DNA of 64,000 nt from Maribacter polysaccharolyticus (GTDB lineage Bacteria > Bacteroidota > Bacteroidia > Flavobacteriales > Flavobacteriaceae). This document shows, one piece after another, positions 56,284 through 64,000 of the stretch. Position numbers and translations under genes: made by a program. How positions within the stretch are numbered: the first letter of the stretch is position 1; each line of letters starts with the position of its first letter. The notes beneath the pieces are model-generated. The model searched no databases and was not told where the DNA came from. It worked only from the letters and a program-made list of their open reading frames with translations. The stretch covers positions 1,332,344 through 1,396,343 of the forward strand of contig NZ_JARBUY010000001.1 in assembly GCF_028882255.1 (NCBI RefSeq), written 5' to 3'.

Positions 56284-58170
56284 CTATTTGACCATTTCGT
56301 AACTCCTCTTAATAAATTTGGTCAATTCCTCTCCTTTCAGAAGTCCTTTTGACAATCTGGCTAAATCCAACGATTGGTTGATCAACCGTTCCCGTTTTTT
56401 AGCCGTTTTGGTATTTAGGATTTCCCCGACCAACTCATGGTTGGTATTAACGATAAGATTGTACATTTCCGGCATATTGCCCATACCGAACATTCCTCCA
56501 CCCCCGGTTTGTTGCATTTCTTTCATTCTACGCATGAACTCCGGTTCGGTAATGATGAATGGCGATGCATCGCTGTCCATCGCTTCCATCTGAATGGTAT
56601 AACCCTTACCGGTAATGACCTCTTCCAAATTGGTTTTGAGCTTTTCCTTTTCTTCGTCTGAAAGTTTTGAAATCTGAGTATCTTCTTTTTTGATCAAGTT
56701 GTCCAAATGATCGGCATCGACCCTTGCAAATGATAGGTTTTCCTTAGAAGTTTCCAATTTTTGCATTAAGTGGGCAATGATGGGGGAGTCCATCAACAAC
56801 ACTTCATATCCTTTCGCTTTGGCAGCTTCAATATAGCTGTGTTGCGCTTCTTTGTCGGAAGCATAAAGTACCACCAGTTTATCGTCTTTATCGGTCTGGT
56901 TTTCCTTTAAGGCCTCTTTCAATTCATCAAAAGTGTAGTATTTACCATCAATCGTAGGGTAAAGGGCAAATTTGTCAGCTTTCTCGAAGAATTTCTCTTC
57001 GGAAAGCATACCGTATTCAATGACGATCTTAATGTCATTCCATTTCGCCTCGAATTCTTCACGATTGTTCTTGAACAGGGAATTCAATTTGTCAGCAACC
57101 TTTCTGGTAATATAGGACGATATTTTCTTAACCGCGCCATCGGCCTGTAAATAGGAACGGGAAACGTTCAATGGAATATCAGGGGAATCAATGACCCCTC
57201 TTAGCATGGTCAAGAATTCAGGAACGATACCTTCAACATTGTCAGTTACGTAAACTTGGTTTTGATACAATTGGATCCTGTCTTTCTGTATACTAAGGTC
57301 ATTGGTCAATTTAGGGAAATACAGAATTCCCGTTAGATTGAAGGGATAATCAACATTCAAGTGAATGTGGAATAATGGTTCCTCAAATTGCATTGGGTAC
57401 AATTCCCTGTAAAAGTTTTTGTAATCCTCATCCTTTAAATCGGCCGGTTGTTTGGTCCAAGCCGGGTTTGGATTATTAATGATATTATCCACCTCTTTCG
57501 TTGGGGCCGGATCTTCTTCTTTGGCGCCTTCCGGTTTGGGCAAGGTTTCGGTCTTTGTTCCGAATTTAATCGGAATAGGCATGAATTTATTGTACTTTTT
57601 CAACAATTCGGAAATTCTGCCTTCTTCTAAAAATTCCGTGGAATCCTCAGAAATATGAAGAATGATTTCGGTACCCCTTTCTTTTTTATCACTCTCTTGT
57701 AGTGAAAATTCGGGGGAACCGTCGCACGACCAGTGGACGGCAGGTTCCTCTTTATAACTCTTGGTAATGATCTCTACCTTATCGGCAACCATAAAAGAGG
57801 AATAAAAACCAAGTCCGAAGTGTCCTATGATACCGGCTTCCTTACCTGCATCCTTATATTTGTCCAAAAACTCTTCTGCACCTGAAAAAGCCACTTCATT
57901 GATATATTTTTTCACCTCTTCTTCGGTCATTCCAAGGCCCTGATCAATGATATGCAATTTTTTCCCCTCCTTATCAGCCTTGATTTCAATCTTGGGGTCA
58001 CCGTATTCAACCTTGGCCTCACCAATCGATGTCAGGTGTTTTAATTTAAGGGTTGCATCCGTAGCATTGGAAATAAGCTCTCGTAGAAAGATTTCGTGGT
58101 CACTGTATAAAAACTTCTTTATTAAAGGAAAAATATTATCAACTGAAACATTGATTTTGCCTGTTGCCAT
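56284..58170 (-). CDS. htpG: Molecular chaperone HtpG (Hsp90)
   Basis: ATP-dependent chaperone of 628 residues, normal bacterial length. The N-terminal GHKL ATPase has ELISNATDATLKLKHL (ligand Asn), IDQGLGMTEEE, and IGHFGLGFYSSFMVADKV. The middle-domain catalytic loop Arg lies in NVSRSYLQAD. The C-terminal dimerisation domain ends in RSYEMVK. A Gly-rich insert GGGGMFGMGNMPE occurs near 570. AT-rich leader upstream without a recognised heat-shock element. Confidence 0.97.
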   Translation of the reverse strand: MATGKINVSVDNIFPLIKKFLYSDHEIFLRELISNATDATLKLKHLTSIGEAKVEYGDPKIEIKADKEGKKLHIIDQGLGMTEEEVKKYINEVAFSGAEEFLDKYKDAGKEAGIIGHFGLGFYSSFMVADKVEIITKSYKEEPAVHWSCDGSPEFSLQESDKKERGTEIILHISEDSTEFLEEGRISELLKKYNKFMPIPIKFGTKTETLPKPEGAKEEDPAPTKEVDNIINNPNPAWTKQPADLKDEDYKNFYRELYPMQFEEPLFHIHLNVDYPFNLTGILYFPKLTNDLSIQKDRIQLYQNQVYVTDNVEGIVPEFLTMLRGVIDSPDIPLNVSRSYLQADGAVKKISSYITRKVADKLNSLFKNNREEFEAKWNDIKIVIEYGMLSEEKFFEKADKFALYPTIDGKYYTFDELKEALKENQTDKDDKLVVLYASDKEAQHSYIEAAKAKGYEVLLMDSPIIAHLMQKLETSKENLSFARVDADHLDNLIKKEDTQISKLSDEEKEKLKTNLEEVITGKGYTIQMEAMDSDASPFIITEPEFMRRMKEMQQTGGGGMFGMGNMPEMYNLIVNTNHELVGEILNTKTAKKRERLINQSLDLARLSKGLLKGEELTKFIKRSYEMVK

Positions 58171-58312
58171 TTTATATATTTTTTAAAATTAACAGAATAT
58201 CCCTTTCAAAAAAAATACCATAGTCACAAAGGGTGACAAACTGACACTTACTGGAAATCAAACTTTAACAAAAGTTTTGTTTAATTTTTTACCAAAAACT
58301 TTAAACATGATT

Positions 58313-58320
58313 TATATTTG
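58313..58320 (+). promoter_or_regulatory. Possible -7 box of the TetR-ABC1 pair
   Basis: TATATTTG fits TAnnTTTG, 160 bases before the TetR start codon. No TTTG was found at the proper distance upstream, so the call is tentative. Confidence 0.35.
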
Positions 58321-58479
58321 TGATGATTGGGAATTGATTTTGCTATAAAAAATCATGCATATCCAATTACTGCCAGATTCTAGTGGTTAGGTTGTTTGAA
58401 AACGTGTTTTCCCAGGAAGGCACGTTTTTTAAACATTCGCCATAACATAGGTTTGGACCGTATCAAAAACACAACTACT

Positions 58480-59133
58480 ATGGGAGCAAAAAAAAAGAAA
58501 CTTACCGAAAATGAGGTGATTACCATGTATATGGATGATGTGCTGGAGAATGGAACCACACCAAGATCCGTCTATAAATTCTGTAAAAGGCATTCGATTA
58601 CCGAAGCCGATTTCTATGGGATATTTGGTTCCCTGGAAGCGATTCCGAAACGAATCTGGAATTTGTTCTATGAGAACACCGAAGATTTATTACTAAAGAA
58701 CAAGGAGTTCGAAAGCTTTTCCAACAAAGATAAAATGCTGACTTTTTTCTATTCGTTTTTTGAACTTTTGACCTTAAATCGCAGTTATGTGCTGTTTGCT
58801 TTGCATCAAGAGGGAAATCCTTTAAAAAATTTAGAGCAATTGAAAGGATTGAGGAAACGGATCAAAAAATTCGCAACCGACCTAATTGCGGACGGGAATA
58901 CCGGAAAAACTTTGAAAATTACCAAATTCAATCCCAAGTTGTTCTCCGAGGGCGCATGGTTTCATTTTTTGTTTTTACTCAAATTTTGGAAAGAGGATGA
59001 ATCCAAAGATTTTGAAAAAACCGATATGGCCATAGAGAAGTCGGTAAATACCATTTTCGATGTTTTTGATACTACCCCTTTGGAAAACATCATTGATTTC
59101 GGGAAATTCCTTTACAAGGAAACCTCTATTTAA
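58480..59133 (+). CDS. TetR family transcriptional regulator
   Basis: DNA-binding protein of 217 residues, start at MGAKKKKLTENEVI (58480). The N-terminal helix-turn-helix (VYKFCKRHSITEADFYGIFGSLEAI) is a TetR type in which the usual KGxxYxHF ending is replaced by ADFYGIFG. The C-terminal domain (FYSFFELLTLNRSYVLF, SEGAWFHFLFLLKFW) is the variety seen in Bacteroidota TetR proteins next to ABC1-kinase genes. The ABC1 gene starts 25 bases after its stop, and the two are surely one unit. Confidence 0.85.
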   Translation: MGAKKKKLTENEVITMYMDDVLENGTTPRSVYKFCKRHSITEADFYGIFGSLEAIPKRIWNLFYENTEDLLLKNKEFESFSNKDKMLTFFYSFFELLTLNRSYVLFALHQEGNPLKNLEQLKGLRKRIKKFATDLIADGNTGKTLKITKFNPKLFSEGAWFHFLFLLKFWKEDESKDFEKTDMAIEKSVNTIFDVFDTTPLENIIDFGKFLYKETSI

Positions 59134-59158
59134 CCCTTTACCTTAATCCGATAGCATA

Positions 59159-60469
59159 TTGAAAACACTTGATAAAATACCCACGGGAAAGATAGAACGA
59201 GCAAGTAAGCTGGTACAAACCGGTGTAAAGATAGGGGGCAATTATGCCAAGTATTACGGAAAGAAATTGGTAAACCCCTTACATACCAAAGACGAACTTA
59301 ATGAGGACAATGCAGGGGATATTTATGACGGACTGAAAAGCCTTAAGGGCAGTGCCTTGAAGGTTGCCCAAATGTTGAGTATGGAGAAAAATCTACTCCC
59401 CAGTGCCTATGTCGAAAAATTTTCGCTTTCACAGTTTTCGGTACCCCCCCTTTCGGCGCCTTTGGTACGTAAAACCTTTAAAAAATACCTGGGTAAATAT
59501 CCTGAAGAACTTTTCGATACGTTCGATCGCGACTCGATTAACGCCGCAAGCATTGGACAGGTACATAAAGCCACAAAGGATGGGAAAGAATTGGCCGTAA
59601 AGATCCAGTATCCCGGTGTGGCGGAGAGTATAAGCAGTGATTTGGCCTTGGTAAAGCCCATAGCCATACGCATGTTCAACCTTCAAGGTAAGGATTCCGA
59701 TAAATATTTTAAAGAGATGGAGTACAAATTGGTTGAGGAAACCGATTATTTACTGGAGTTGGAGCAGAGTATGGAAATTACCGAATCCTGTGCGTGTATC
59801 CCCAATATGGAATTTCCCGGATATTATAAAAACCTGTCCAGTGATCGTATCATTACCATGGACTGGATGCACGGTGTTCATTTAAGTGAATTTACAAAGA
59901 CCGATTTTACCAAGGAACAAGGCGATAAAATCGGGCAGACCTTATGGGATTTCTATATGTTCCAAATCCATGGTTTGCGCAAGGTACATGCAGACCCCCA
60001 TCCGGGAAATTTTCTGATTGGTGAAGAAAAAACCCTTATCGCTTTGGATTTTGGCTGTATAAAAGTGATTCCCGATGAATTTTACATCCCTTATTTTGAA
60101 TTATCCGATAAAGAAAACATTTCAAACGATGCCATTTTTACCGAGAAGTTGTATGCGTTGGAAATCTTGACGTCTACCGATACCCAGGAAGAATTTGATT
60201 TCTTCAAGGAGTTGTTCAAGGAAATGTTGACCCTGTTCACTTCGCCCTTCAATGAGGAGGTTTTCGATTTCGGGGCAGATGCATTTTGGCAAAAAATAGC
60301 CGATTTGGGCCAACGTTATTCCACAGACCCACAAATACGTAAAATGAATGGGAATCGGGGTTCTAAACATTTCCTGTACATGAACCGAACCTTTTTTGGG
60401 TTATTCAATCTTTTACATGATTTAAAAGCTACAGTTCGGGTCAATGATTTTAGAAAATATTTGGGGTAG
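59159..60469 (+). CDS. ABC1/AarF/UbiB atypical kinase
   Basis: UbiB-family protein of 436 residues. The start codon is TTG at 59159; no ATG lies at a plausible position, and MKTLDKIPTGKIERASKLVQ fits known N-termini. The family's N-terminal KxGQ motif reads SALKVAQML with Ala in place of Gly. The Ala-rich nucleotide loop is NAASIGQVHKA (128-138), the catalytic DPHPGNFLI and the metal-binding ALDFGCIKV follow. Members act in quinone or lipid metabolism. Regulated probably by the TetR gene upstream. Confidence 0.88.
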   Translation: MKTLDKIPTGKIERASKLVQTGVKIGGNYAKYYGKKLVNPLHTKDELNEDNAGDIYDGLKSLKGSALKVAQMLSMEKNLLPSAYVEKFSLSQFSVPPLSAPLVRKTFKKYLGKYPEELFDTFDRDSINAASIGQVHKATKDGKELAVKIQYPGVAESISSDLALVKPIAIRMFNLQGKDSDKYFKEMEYKLVEETDYLLELEQSMEITESCACIPNMEFPGYYKNLSSDRIITMDWMHGVHLSEFTKTDFTKEQGDKIGQTLWDFYMFQIHGLRKVHADPHPGNFLIGEEKTLIALDFGCIKVIPDEFYIPYFELSDKENISNDAIFTEKLYALEILTSTDTQEEFDFFKELFKEMLTLFTSPFNEEVFDFGADAFWQKIADLGQRYSTDPQIRKMNGNRGSKHFLYMNRTFFGLFNLLHDLKATVRVNDFRKYLG

Positions 60470-60589
60470 TTTAAAATCAAATACCTCCTTACAACTGTTG
60501 ATTTAGATTTTGATTTAAAGCGGGGCAATCACTACCTTGCACCTTAATAGATCGTTGAGATCTATGCACAAACCAAAACGACTTCAAAA

Positions 60590-61597
60590 ATGTACAATTC
60601 TAAAATTACGGGCCTCGGGTACTTTGTACCCGAAAACGTTGTCACCAATGATGATTTAGCCAAAGTAATGGACACCAATGATGAATGGATTCAAGAACGA
60701 ACCGGGATCCAAGAGCGCAGACACGTTATAAAAGGAGAGGATACCACCATGAGCATGGGGGTGAAAGCTGCAAAAATAGCTATTGAAAGGGCGGGTATAG
60801 ACAAAAACGATATCGATTTCATCGTCTTTGCGACGCTTAGTCCGGATTATTACTTTCCGGGGCCCGGGGTAATGGTACAGCGGGAATTGGGAATAAAAAC
60901 CGTTGGAGCCTTAGATGTAAGAAACCAATGTTCCGGTTTTGTATATGGCATTTCAGTTGCCGATCAGTATATAAAGACCGGTATGTATAAAAACGTATTG
61001 GTCATCGGTTCTGAAGTACATTCAACTGGATTGGATTTCAGCACAAGGGGAAGAGGGGTCACCGTGATTTTCGGTGATGGTGCCGGTGCGGCGGTTCTTT
61101 CAAGGGAAGAAGACAATTCGAAAGGGATACTTTCAACCCATTTACATTCCGAAGGCGAACACGCCGAAGAACTTTCATTGGTTGCACCCGGTATGGGTAA
61201 AAGGTGGATTACCGATATCATCAAGGACAATAACCCGGAAGAAACCTCATATTACCCTTATATGAACGGTCAATTTGTTTTTAAAAATGCCGTTGTCCGT
61301 TTTAGTGAGGTGATCATGGAGGGTTTAATGGCCAATGGATTAACGGAAAAAGATATTGACCTATTGATCCCGCATCAGGCGAACTTGAGAATCTCACAAT
61401 TCGTCCAAAGGAAGTTTGGTTTGAACGATGATCAAGTATACAACAATATCATGAAATACGGTAATACTACAGCGGCCTCCATTCCCATAGCCTTGACCGA
61501 AGCTTGGGAGCAAGGTAAGGTAAAAGATGGCGACTTGGTCGTTCTTGCTGCTTTTGGTAGTGGATTTACCTGGGGGAGTGTCATTATCAGGTGGTAA
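60590..61597 (+). CDS. fabH: 3-oxoacyl-ACP synthase III (FabH)
   Basis: Condenses acetyl-CoA or branched acyl-CoA with malonyl-ACP to begin fatty acid synthesis; 335 residues. The active-site triad is present: Cys114 (DVRNQCSGFVYGI), His in LLIPHQANLRI and Asn in YGNTTAASIP. The ERTGIQERR and GRGVTVIFGDGAGA motifs also match. The gene is not near plsX, rpmF or other fab genes, so it may be a second copy with a special substrate. A strong terminator follows. Confidence 0.94.
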   Translation: MYNSKITGLGYFVPENVVTNDDLAKVMDTNDEWIQERTGIQERRHVIKGEDTTMSMGVKAAKIAIERAGIDKNDIDFIVFATLSPDYYFPGPGVMVQRELGIKTVGALDVRNQCSGFVYGISVADQYIKTGMYKNVLVIGSEVHSTGLDFSTRGRGVTVIFGDGAGAAVLSREEDNSKGILSTHLHSEGEHAEELSLVAPGMGKRWITDIIKDNNPEETSYYPYMNGQFVFKNAVVRFSEVIMEGLMANGLTEKDIDLLIPHQANLRISQFVQRKFGLNDDQVYNNIMKYGNTTAASIPIALTEAWEQGKVKDGDLVVLAAFGSGFTWGSVIIRW

Positions 61598-61620
61598 TGG
61601 TTTCCCAAAGGGGAATAATA

Positions 61621-61652
61621 AAAAAACCCTGTCCATAACGGCAGGGTTTTTT
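61621..61652 (+). terminator. Terminator after fabH
   Basis: AAAAAACCCTG and CAGGGTTTTTT form a perfect 11-base stem around a 10-base loop, 23 bases after the fabH stop. It could also act on the minus strand. Confidence 0.92.
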
Positions 61653-61749
61653 CTTGTCAAACCTTTTTTTTGGGAAGGGAACATCAACACAATTTCCCAA
61701 TAGGAATTCGCCATTTCATTAAATCGGAAATTCCCAAATAGGTACAAAC

Positions 61750-61780
61750 AAAAAAAGAGAGCTTTTCAGCCCTCTTCTCT
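61750..61780 (-). terminator. Terminator of copy B
   Basis: On the minus strand AGAGGGCT and AGCTCTCT pair around GAAA (one G-U pair), then a run of seven T. The CTCCTAGAATAAAATTAAAA bases before it are shared with copy C. Confidence 0.85.
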
Positions 61781-61803
61781 CCTAGAATAAAATTAAAACT
61801 AAC

Positions 61804-62391
61804 TTAATCAATATTAATCCCTTCATAAAAGGTATCAATTCCTTTTTTAACTTTAATGGTGTACTGTCCCTTGTGGGCATCCTTAAAGTTAAATGCTTTT
61901 TTTACGATTGCCTCGTTCCCTGAAATGGTCTTCACAACAGCCCTTTCGTTGATATCGTAAACCGAAACGGTAATATCTTCTTGCTCCAAGTTCAATAAGT
62001 TTAGGTAAACCATACCTTCTTTTTCATAGAATACGGGCTTGGTCTTCTCTGACCTGCTTTTGATGGCAACCGTCGAATCTTCCAAAGTAATGGTGAACTC
62101 GGTCTCCTTGATGGCATCTTCCACTTCAAGGAAATAAACACCGGACTCAAGGCTGGCCAAATTGAATTTTTTGGAGTATTCCGAATTGTCCTCAAGGCTT
62201 TCGGTAAAAATGACGTTACCTTCACCGTCTACGAACCTTAGTTCGGCATCTGTTGTTGAATTGGTATAATTGAACAATAAGGTCTTACTTTCTTTATTAG
62301 GGCTTATTCTCAAATCCATTTCGTTGGCCATACCTATAGTGGTAAAAAATAGGAAGGCGGCACTTAGGGAAATTTTCATTATTCTTTTCAT
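61804..62391 (-). CDS. Exported two-domain beta protein, copy B
   Basis: Paralogue of 195 residues with start at MKRIMKISLS (62391). The open frame extends 19 codons up into the leader, but the start at 62391 matches copy A. Signal ends IGMANE, then RISPNKESKTLLFNYTNS. The stretch NVIFTESLEDNSEYSKKFNL is identical in all three copies, whereas the second domain (GMVYLNLLNLEQEDITVSVY) varies. It shares promoter and terminator with the other copies. Function unknown. Confidence 0.82.
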   Translation of the reverse strand: MKRIMKISLSAAFLFFTTIGMANEMDLRISPNKESKTLLFNYTNSTTDAELRFVDGEGNVIFTESLEDNSEYSKKFNLASLESGVYFLEVEDAIKETEFTITLEDSTVAIKSRSEKTKPVFYEKEGMVYLNLLNLEQEDITVSVYDINERAVVKTISGNEAIVKKAFNFKDAHKGQYTIKVKKGIDTFYEGINID

Positions 62392-62463
62392 AACTTTTTG
62401 ATTTAAAGGATCAATCAATTTTGATTTTCTCTTTCGCTTTTTTTTCAATAACTAATTACAGGG

Positions 62464-62500
62464 CAAACTTACGGCGGCTATTTAGCCCTGACTACATCAA
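62464..62500 (-). promoter_or_regulatory. Conserved promoter block, copy B
   Basis: On the minus strand TTGATGTAGT (62500-62491), 19 bases, then TAAGTTTG (62471-62464). Identical spacing to copies A and C. GTTAACCCAGTAGGG lies further upstream. Confidence 0.65.
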
Positions 62501-62842
62501 GTTTTTCCATTTTGTATGCTATTTTACCACCCTACTGGGTTAACTAAACGTTAAGGGTTAATTTGGAATACATTTTAGGCAATTTAGTGAAGTTTGGCCT
62601 TTTTCGTCTTTCCTGAACAAGGTGAAAAAAAATAAATTCACACACGTTAACAAGCACTTGTTCGCCCGATCGGTGAAACCTGATTTAGACCTAATATTGA
62701 CCATTATTGAAATACCGGATTATCTTTAGTAGGCTTAGCTCCCTTCATCGAACGATCGCTAAAACTTATAATAACCTTAAGGGTTCCGAAATAAGCCAAC
62801 TCCTTTCTGACGAATTTTTTTATGATCGGTTAAATTCCATTC
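62501..62842. other. Intergenic region between copies B and C
   Basis: Contains the upstream part of the copy B promoter block to about 62570. The remaining 270 bases are AT-rich with stops in every frame and no repeat or RNA structure that I can support. Confidence 0.45.
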
Positions 62843-62870
62843 ATAAAAAAAGAGGGCTTAAAAGCCCTCT
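62843..62870 (-). terminator. Terminator of copy C
   Basis: AGAGGGCT and AGCCCTCT form a perfect 8-base stem with a 4-base loop on the minus strand, followed by T residues. Confidence 0.88.
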
Positions 62871-62898
62871 TCTCTCCTAGAATAAAATTAAAACTAAC

Positions 62899-63486
62899 TT
62901 AATCAACATTAATTTCTTCATAAAAGGTATCATTACCCTTCTTTACTTTAATCGTATAATGACCTCTGTGGGCTTCCTTAAAATTGAATGCTTTCTCGAT
63001 AACCTGCTCGTTTTCCACAATTTTACTGGCAACCATTCTTTCATCTTCATCATATACCGCGATAGCAACATCTTCTTTTTCCAAATTCAAAAGGTTAAGA
63101 TACACCATATGGTCTTTTGTCCTAAATACAGGTTTGGTCCTTTCAGACTTGTTTTTGATGGCTACGGTGTAATCTTCCAAGGTAATGGTGAATTCGGTCT
63201 CCTTGATGGCATCTTCCACCTCAAGGGTATAAACACCCGACTCAAGGTTTCCTAAATTGAACTTTTTTGAGTATTCCGAATTGTCCTCAAGGCTTTCGGT
63301 AAAAATGACATTCCCTTCACCGTCAACGAACCTAAGTTCAGCATCCGTGGAAGAATTGGTATAATTGAACAACAGGGTCTTGCTTTCCTTATCGGTAAAG
63401 ATCCTTAAATCCATTTCGTTGGCCATGCCAAAAGCAGAGATAAATAAAAAAGCCGTGCTTAGGGTAAGTTTCTTAATCGTTTTCAT
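62899..63486 (-). CDS. Exported two-domain beta protein, copy C
   Basis: Third paralogue, 195 residues, signal MKTIKKLTLSTAFLFISAFG ending at GMANE. The first domain (ESKTLLFNYTNSSTDAELRF, GVYTLEVEDAIKETEFTITL) is nearly identical to copy B, and the second (MVYLNLLNLEKEDVAIAVYD) diverges. B and C are in tandem, so a recent local duplication is likely, with A about 8 kb away in the opposite orientation. An AraC-type regulator gene is divergent from it. Confidence 0.82.
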   Translation of the reverse strand: MKTIKKLTLSTAFLFISAFGMANEMDLRIFTDKESKTLLFNYTNSSTDAELRFVDGEGNVIFTESLEDNSEYSKKFNLGNLESGVYTLEVEDAIKETEFTITLEDYTVAIKNKSERTKPVFRTKDHMVYLNLLNLEKEDVAIAVYDEDERMVASKIVENEQVIEKAFNFKEAHRGHYTIKVKKGNDTFYEEINVD

Positions 63487-63563
63487 AACATTTTGTTTTT
63501 TAGGTTAATGTAGAACGCGCTTTACTTTTCTTTTTCTTTTTCGATCTGTAATCAATTACACTA

Positions 63564-63600
63564 CAAACTTAGCACCACCTTACCTCCCTTACTACATCAA
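63564..63600 (-). promoter_or_regulatory. Conserved promoter block, copy C
   Basis: On the minus strand TTGATGTAGT (63600-63591), 19 bases, then TAAGTTTG (63571-63564). The shared upstream motif TTAACC and ATATAACATATAAA follow at about 63608-63650. Confidence 0.65.
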
Positions 63601-63713
63601 GATTTACAGGTTTATATGTTATATTACCATTTAATTAGGTTAATTAAATGTTAAGTGGTAATTTTGCATACTATTGAGGTAATTTTACAGAGTTCAGTTA
63701 ATTACACCCTTGC

Positions 63714-63721
63714 TAACTTTG
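63714..63721 (+). promoter_or_regulatory. Probable -7 box of the AraC gene
   Basis: TAACTTTG fits TAnnTTTG, 20 bases before the start codon, which would give a very short leader. A matching TTG at the -33 distance is not clear. Confidence 0.4.
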
Positions 63722-63741
63722 TTCCTTGAAAAAGAAATGCT

Positions 63742-64000
63742 ATGCTAAAACAGAAACCTACTTTTGAAGTCATTGAACCTAATTTTGGACATTCATATAC
63801 GTACCAAAAATTCGATGCCAACACGAACAATAAAAACAATAAATGGCACTATCATCCCGAAATTGAACTGGTATACGTCAATGGAGGAGCCGGTAAAAGG
63901 CAAATTGGCAGCAACCTATCTTATTATACCAACGGTACCCTAATACTTGTACCCAGTAATTTACCCCATTGCGGATTTACCGATACCTTAACCGGGAATA
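63742..64000 (+). CDS. AraC family regulator, N-terminal part (partial)
   Basis: The first 86 codons of a gene that runs off the window. The start is the ATG at 63742; an ATG five bases earlier meets a stop after two codons. The visible part is a cupin-like sensor domain: NNKWHYHPEIELVYVNGGAG, then GTLILVPSNLPHCGF, the arrangement found in AraC-type sugar-responsive regulators of Bacteroidota. The DNA-binding domain would lie beyond the window. It is divergent from copy C and about 255 bases away, so regulation of the three-copy family is possible. Confidence 0.85.
   Translation, partial: MLKQKPTFEVIEPNFGHSYTYQKFDANTNNKNNKWHYHPEIELVYVNGGAGKRQIGSNLSYYTNGTLILVPSNLPHCGFTDTLTGN

Noticed and set aside
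62392-62448. Extended start of copy B (19 extra codons)
   Set aside because: The extension is Lys/Arg-rich leader sequence, and the ATG at 62391 matches the start of copy A and leads directly into the signal peptide.

Overview
This 64 kb window is AT-rich bacterial chromosome from the Bacteroidota, almost certainly a marine member of the Flavobacteriaceae. The support is consistent: lipoproteins whose lipobox Cys is followed by SKDD or SDDDD, promoters of the TTTG-N19/20-TAnnTTTG type, few Shine-Dalgarno sites, a 50-residue DUF4295 protein next to rpmG and rpmB, bshC (bacillithiol synthesis), and DUF2911, DUF2141 and LysM-receptor proteins typical of that group. No rRNA, tRNA, CRISPR array, intact insertion sequence or prophage was seen. 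The window begins and ends inside genes.

Region 1 (1-11.3 kb, + strand) is the accessory part. It is one tightly spaced set of secreted proteins: the tail of an unrecognised gene, two tandem leucine-rich-repeat lipoproteins, a small Cys-rich protein, a repeat/propeller protein, a large beta-rich protein, a HEAT-like lipoprotein, and an astacin metalloprotease with a ricin-type lectin domain. Four of the proteins share a Gln-x-x-Arg-Asp-His-Arg motif directly after the predicted signal-peptide cleavage site, and two share an almost identical triple repeat. I read it as one undescribed export or matrix system with eukaryote-like domains. Region 2 (11.3-16.8 kb) is a looser stretch with mddA (methanethiol to dimethyl sulfide), a cupin gene, a decayed PLP-decarboxylase pseudogene, a REP-like inverted pair and an M28 glutamate-carboxypeptidase-like peptidase.

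Region 3 (16.8-53 kb) is mostly housekeeping and mostly on the minus strand: a flavin oxidoreductase, mnmA, (a four-FAS1 lipoprotein on +), yidC, pyrG, a DUF922 protease, OsmC, a LysM/periplasmic-binding fusion, guaA, a PNPOx-like protein, a group II decarboxylase, a GT39-like transferase, bshC, an M14 peptidase, a GntP permease, rimO, a serine hydrolase, DUF2911, ftsY, DUF4295-rpmG-rpmB, cinA-Hpt-FAH-exonuclease, a lipoyl E2 acyltransferase, recR and a sodium/solute symporter.

Region 4 (53-64 kb) holds stress and envelope genes (DoxX-like, MOSC, DUF2141, htpG, TetR plus ABC1-kinase pair, fabH) interspersed with three copies of a small exported two-domain protein. Each copy carries the same promoter block and the same terminator, and the third is followed by a divergent AraC-type regulator that runs off the window. 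The triplication with preserved control regions is the second most notable signal after the RDHR cassette.
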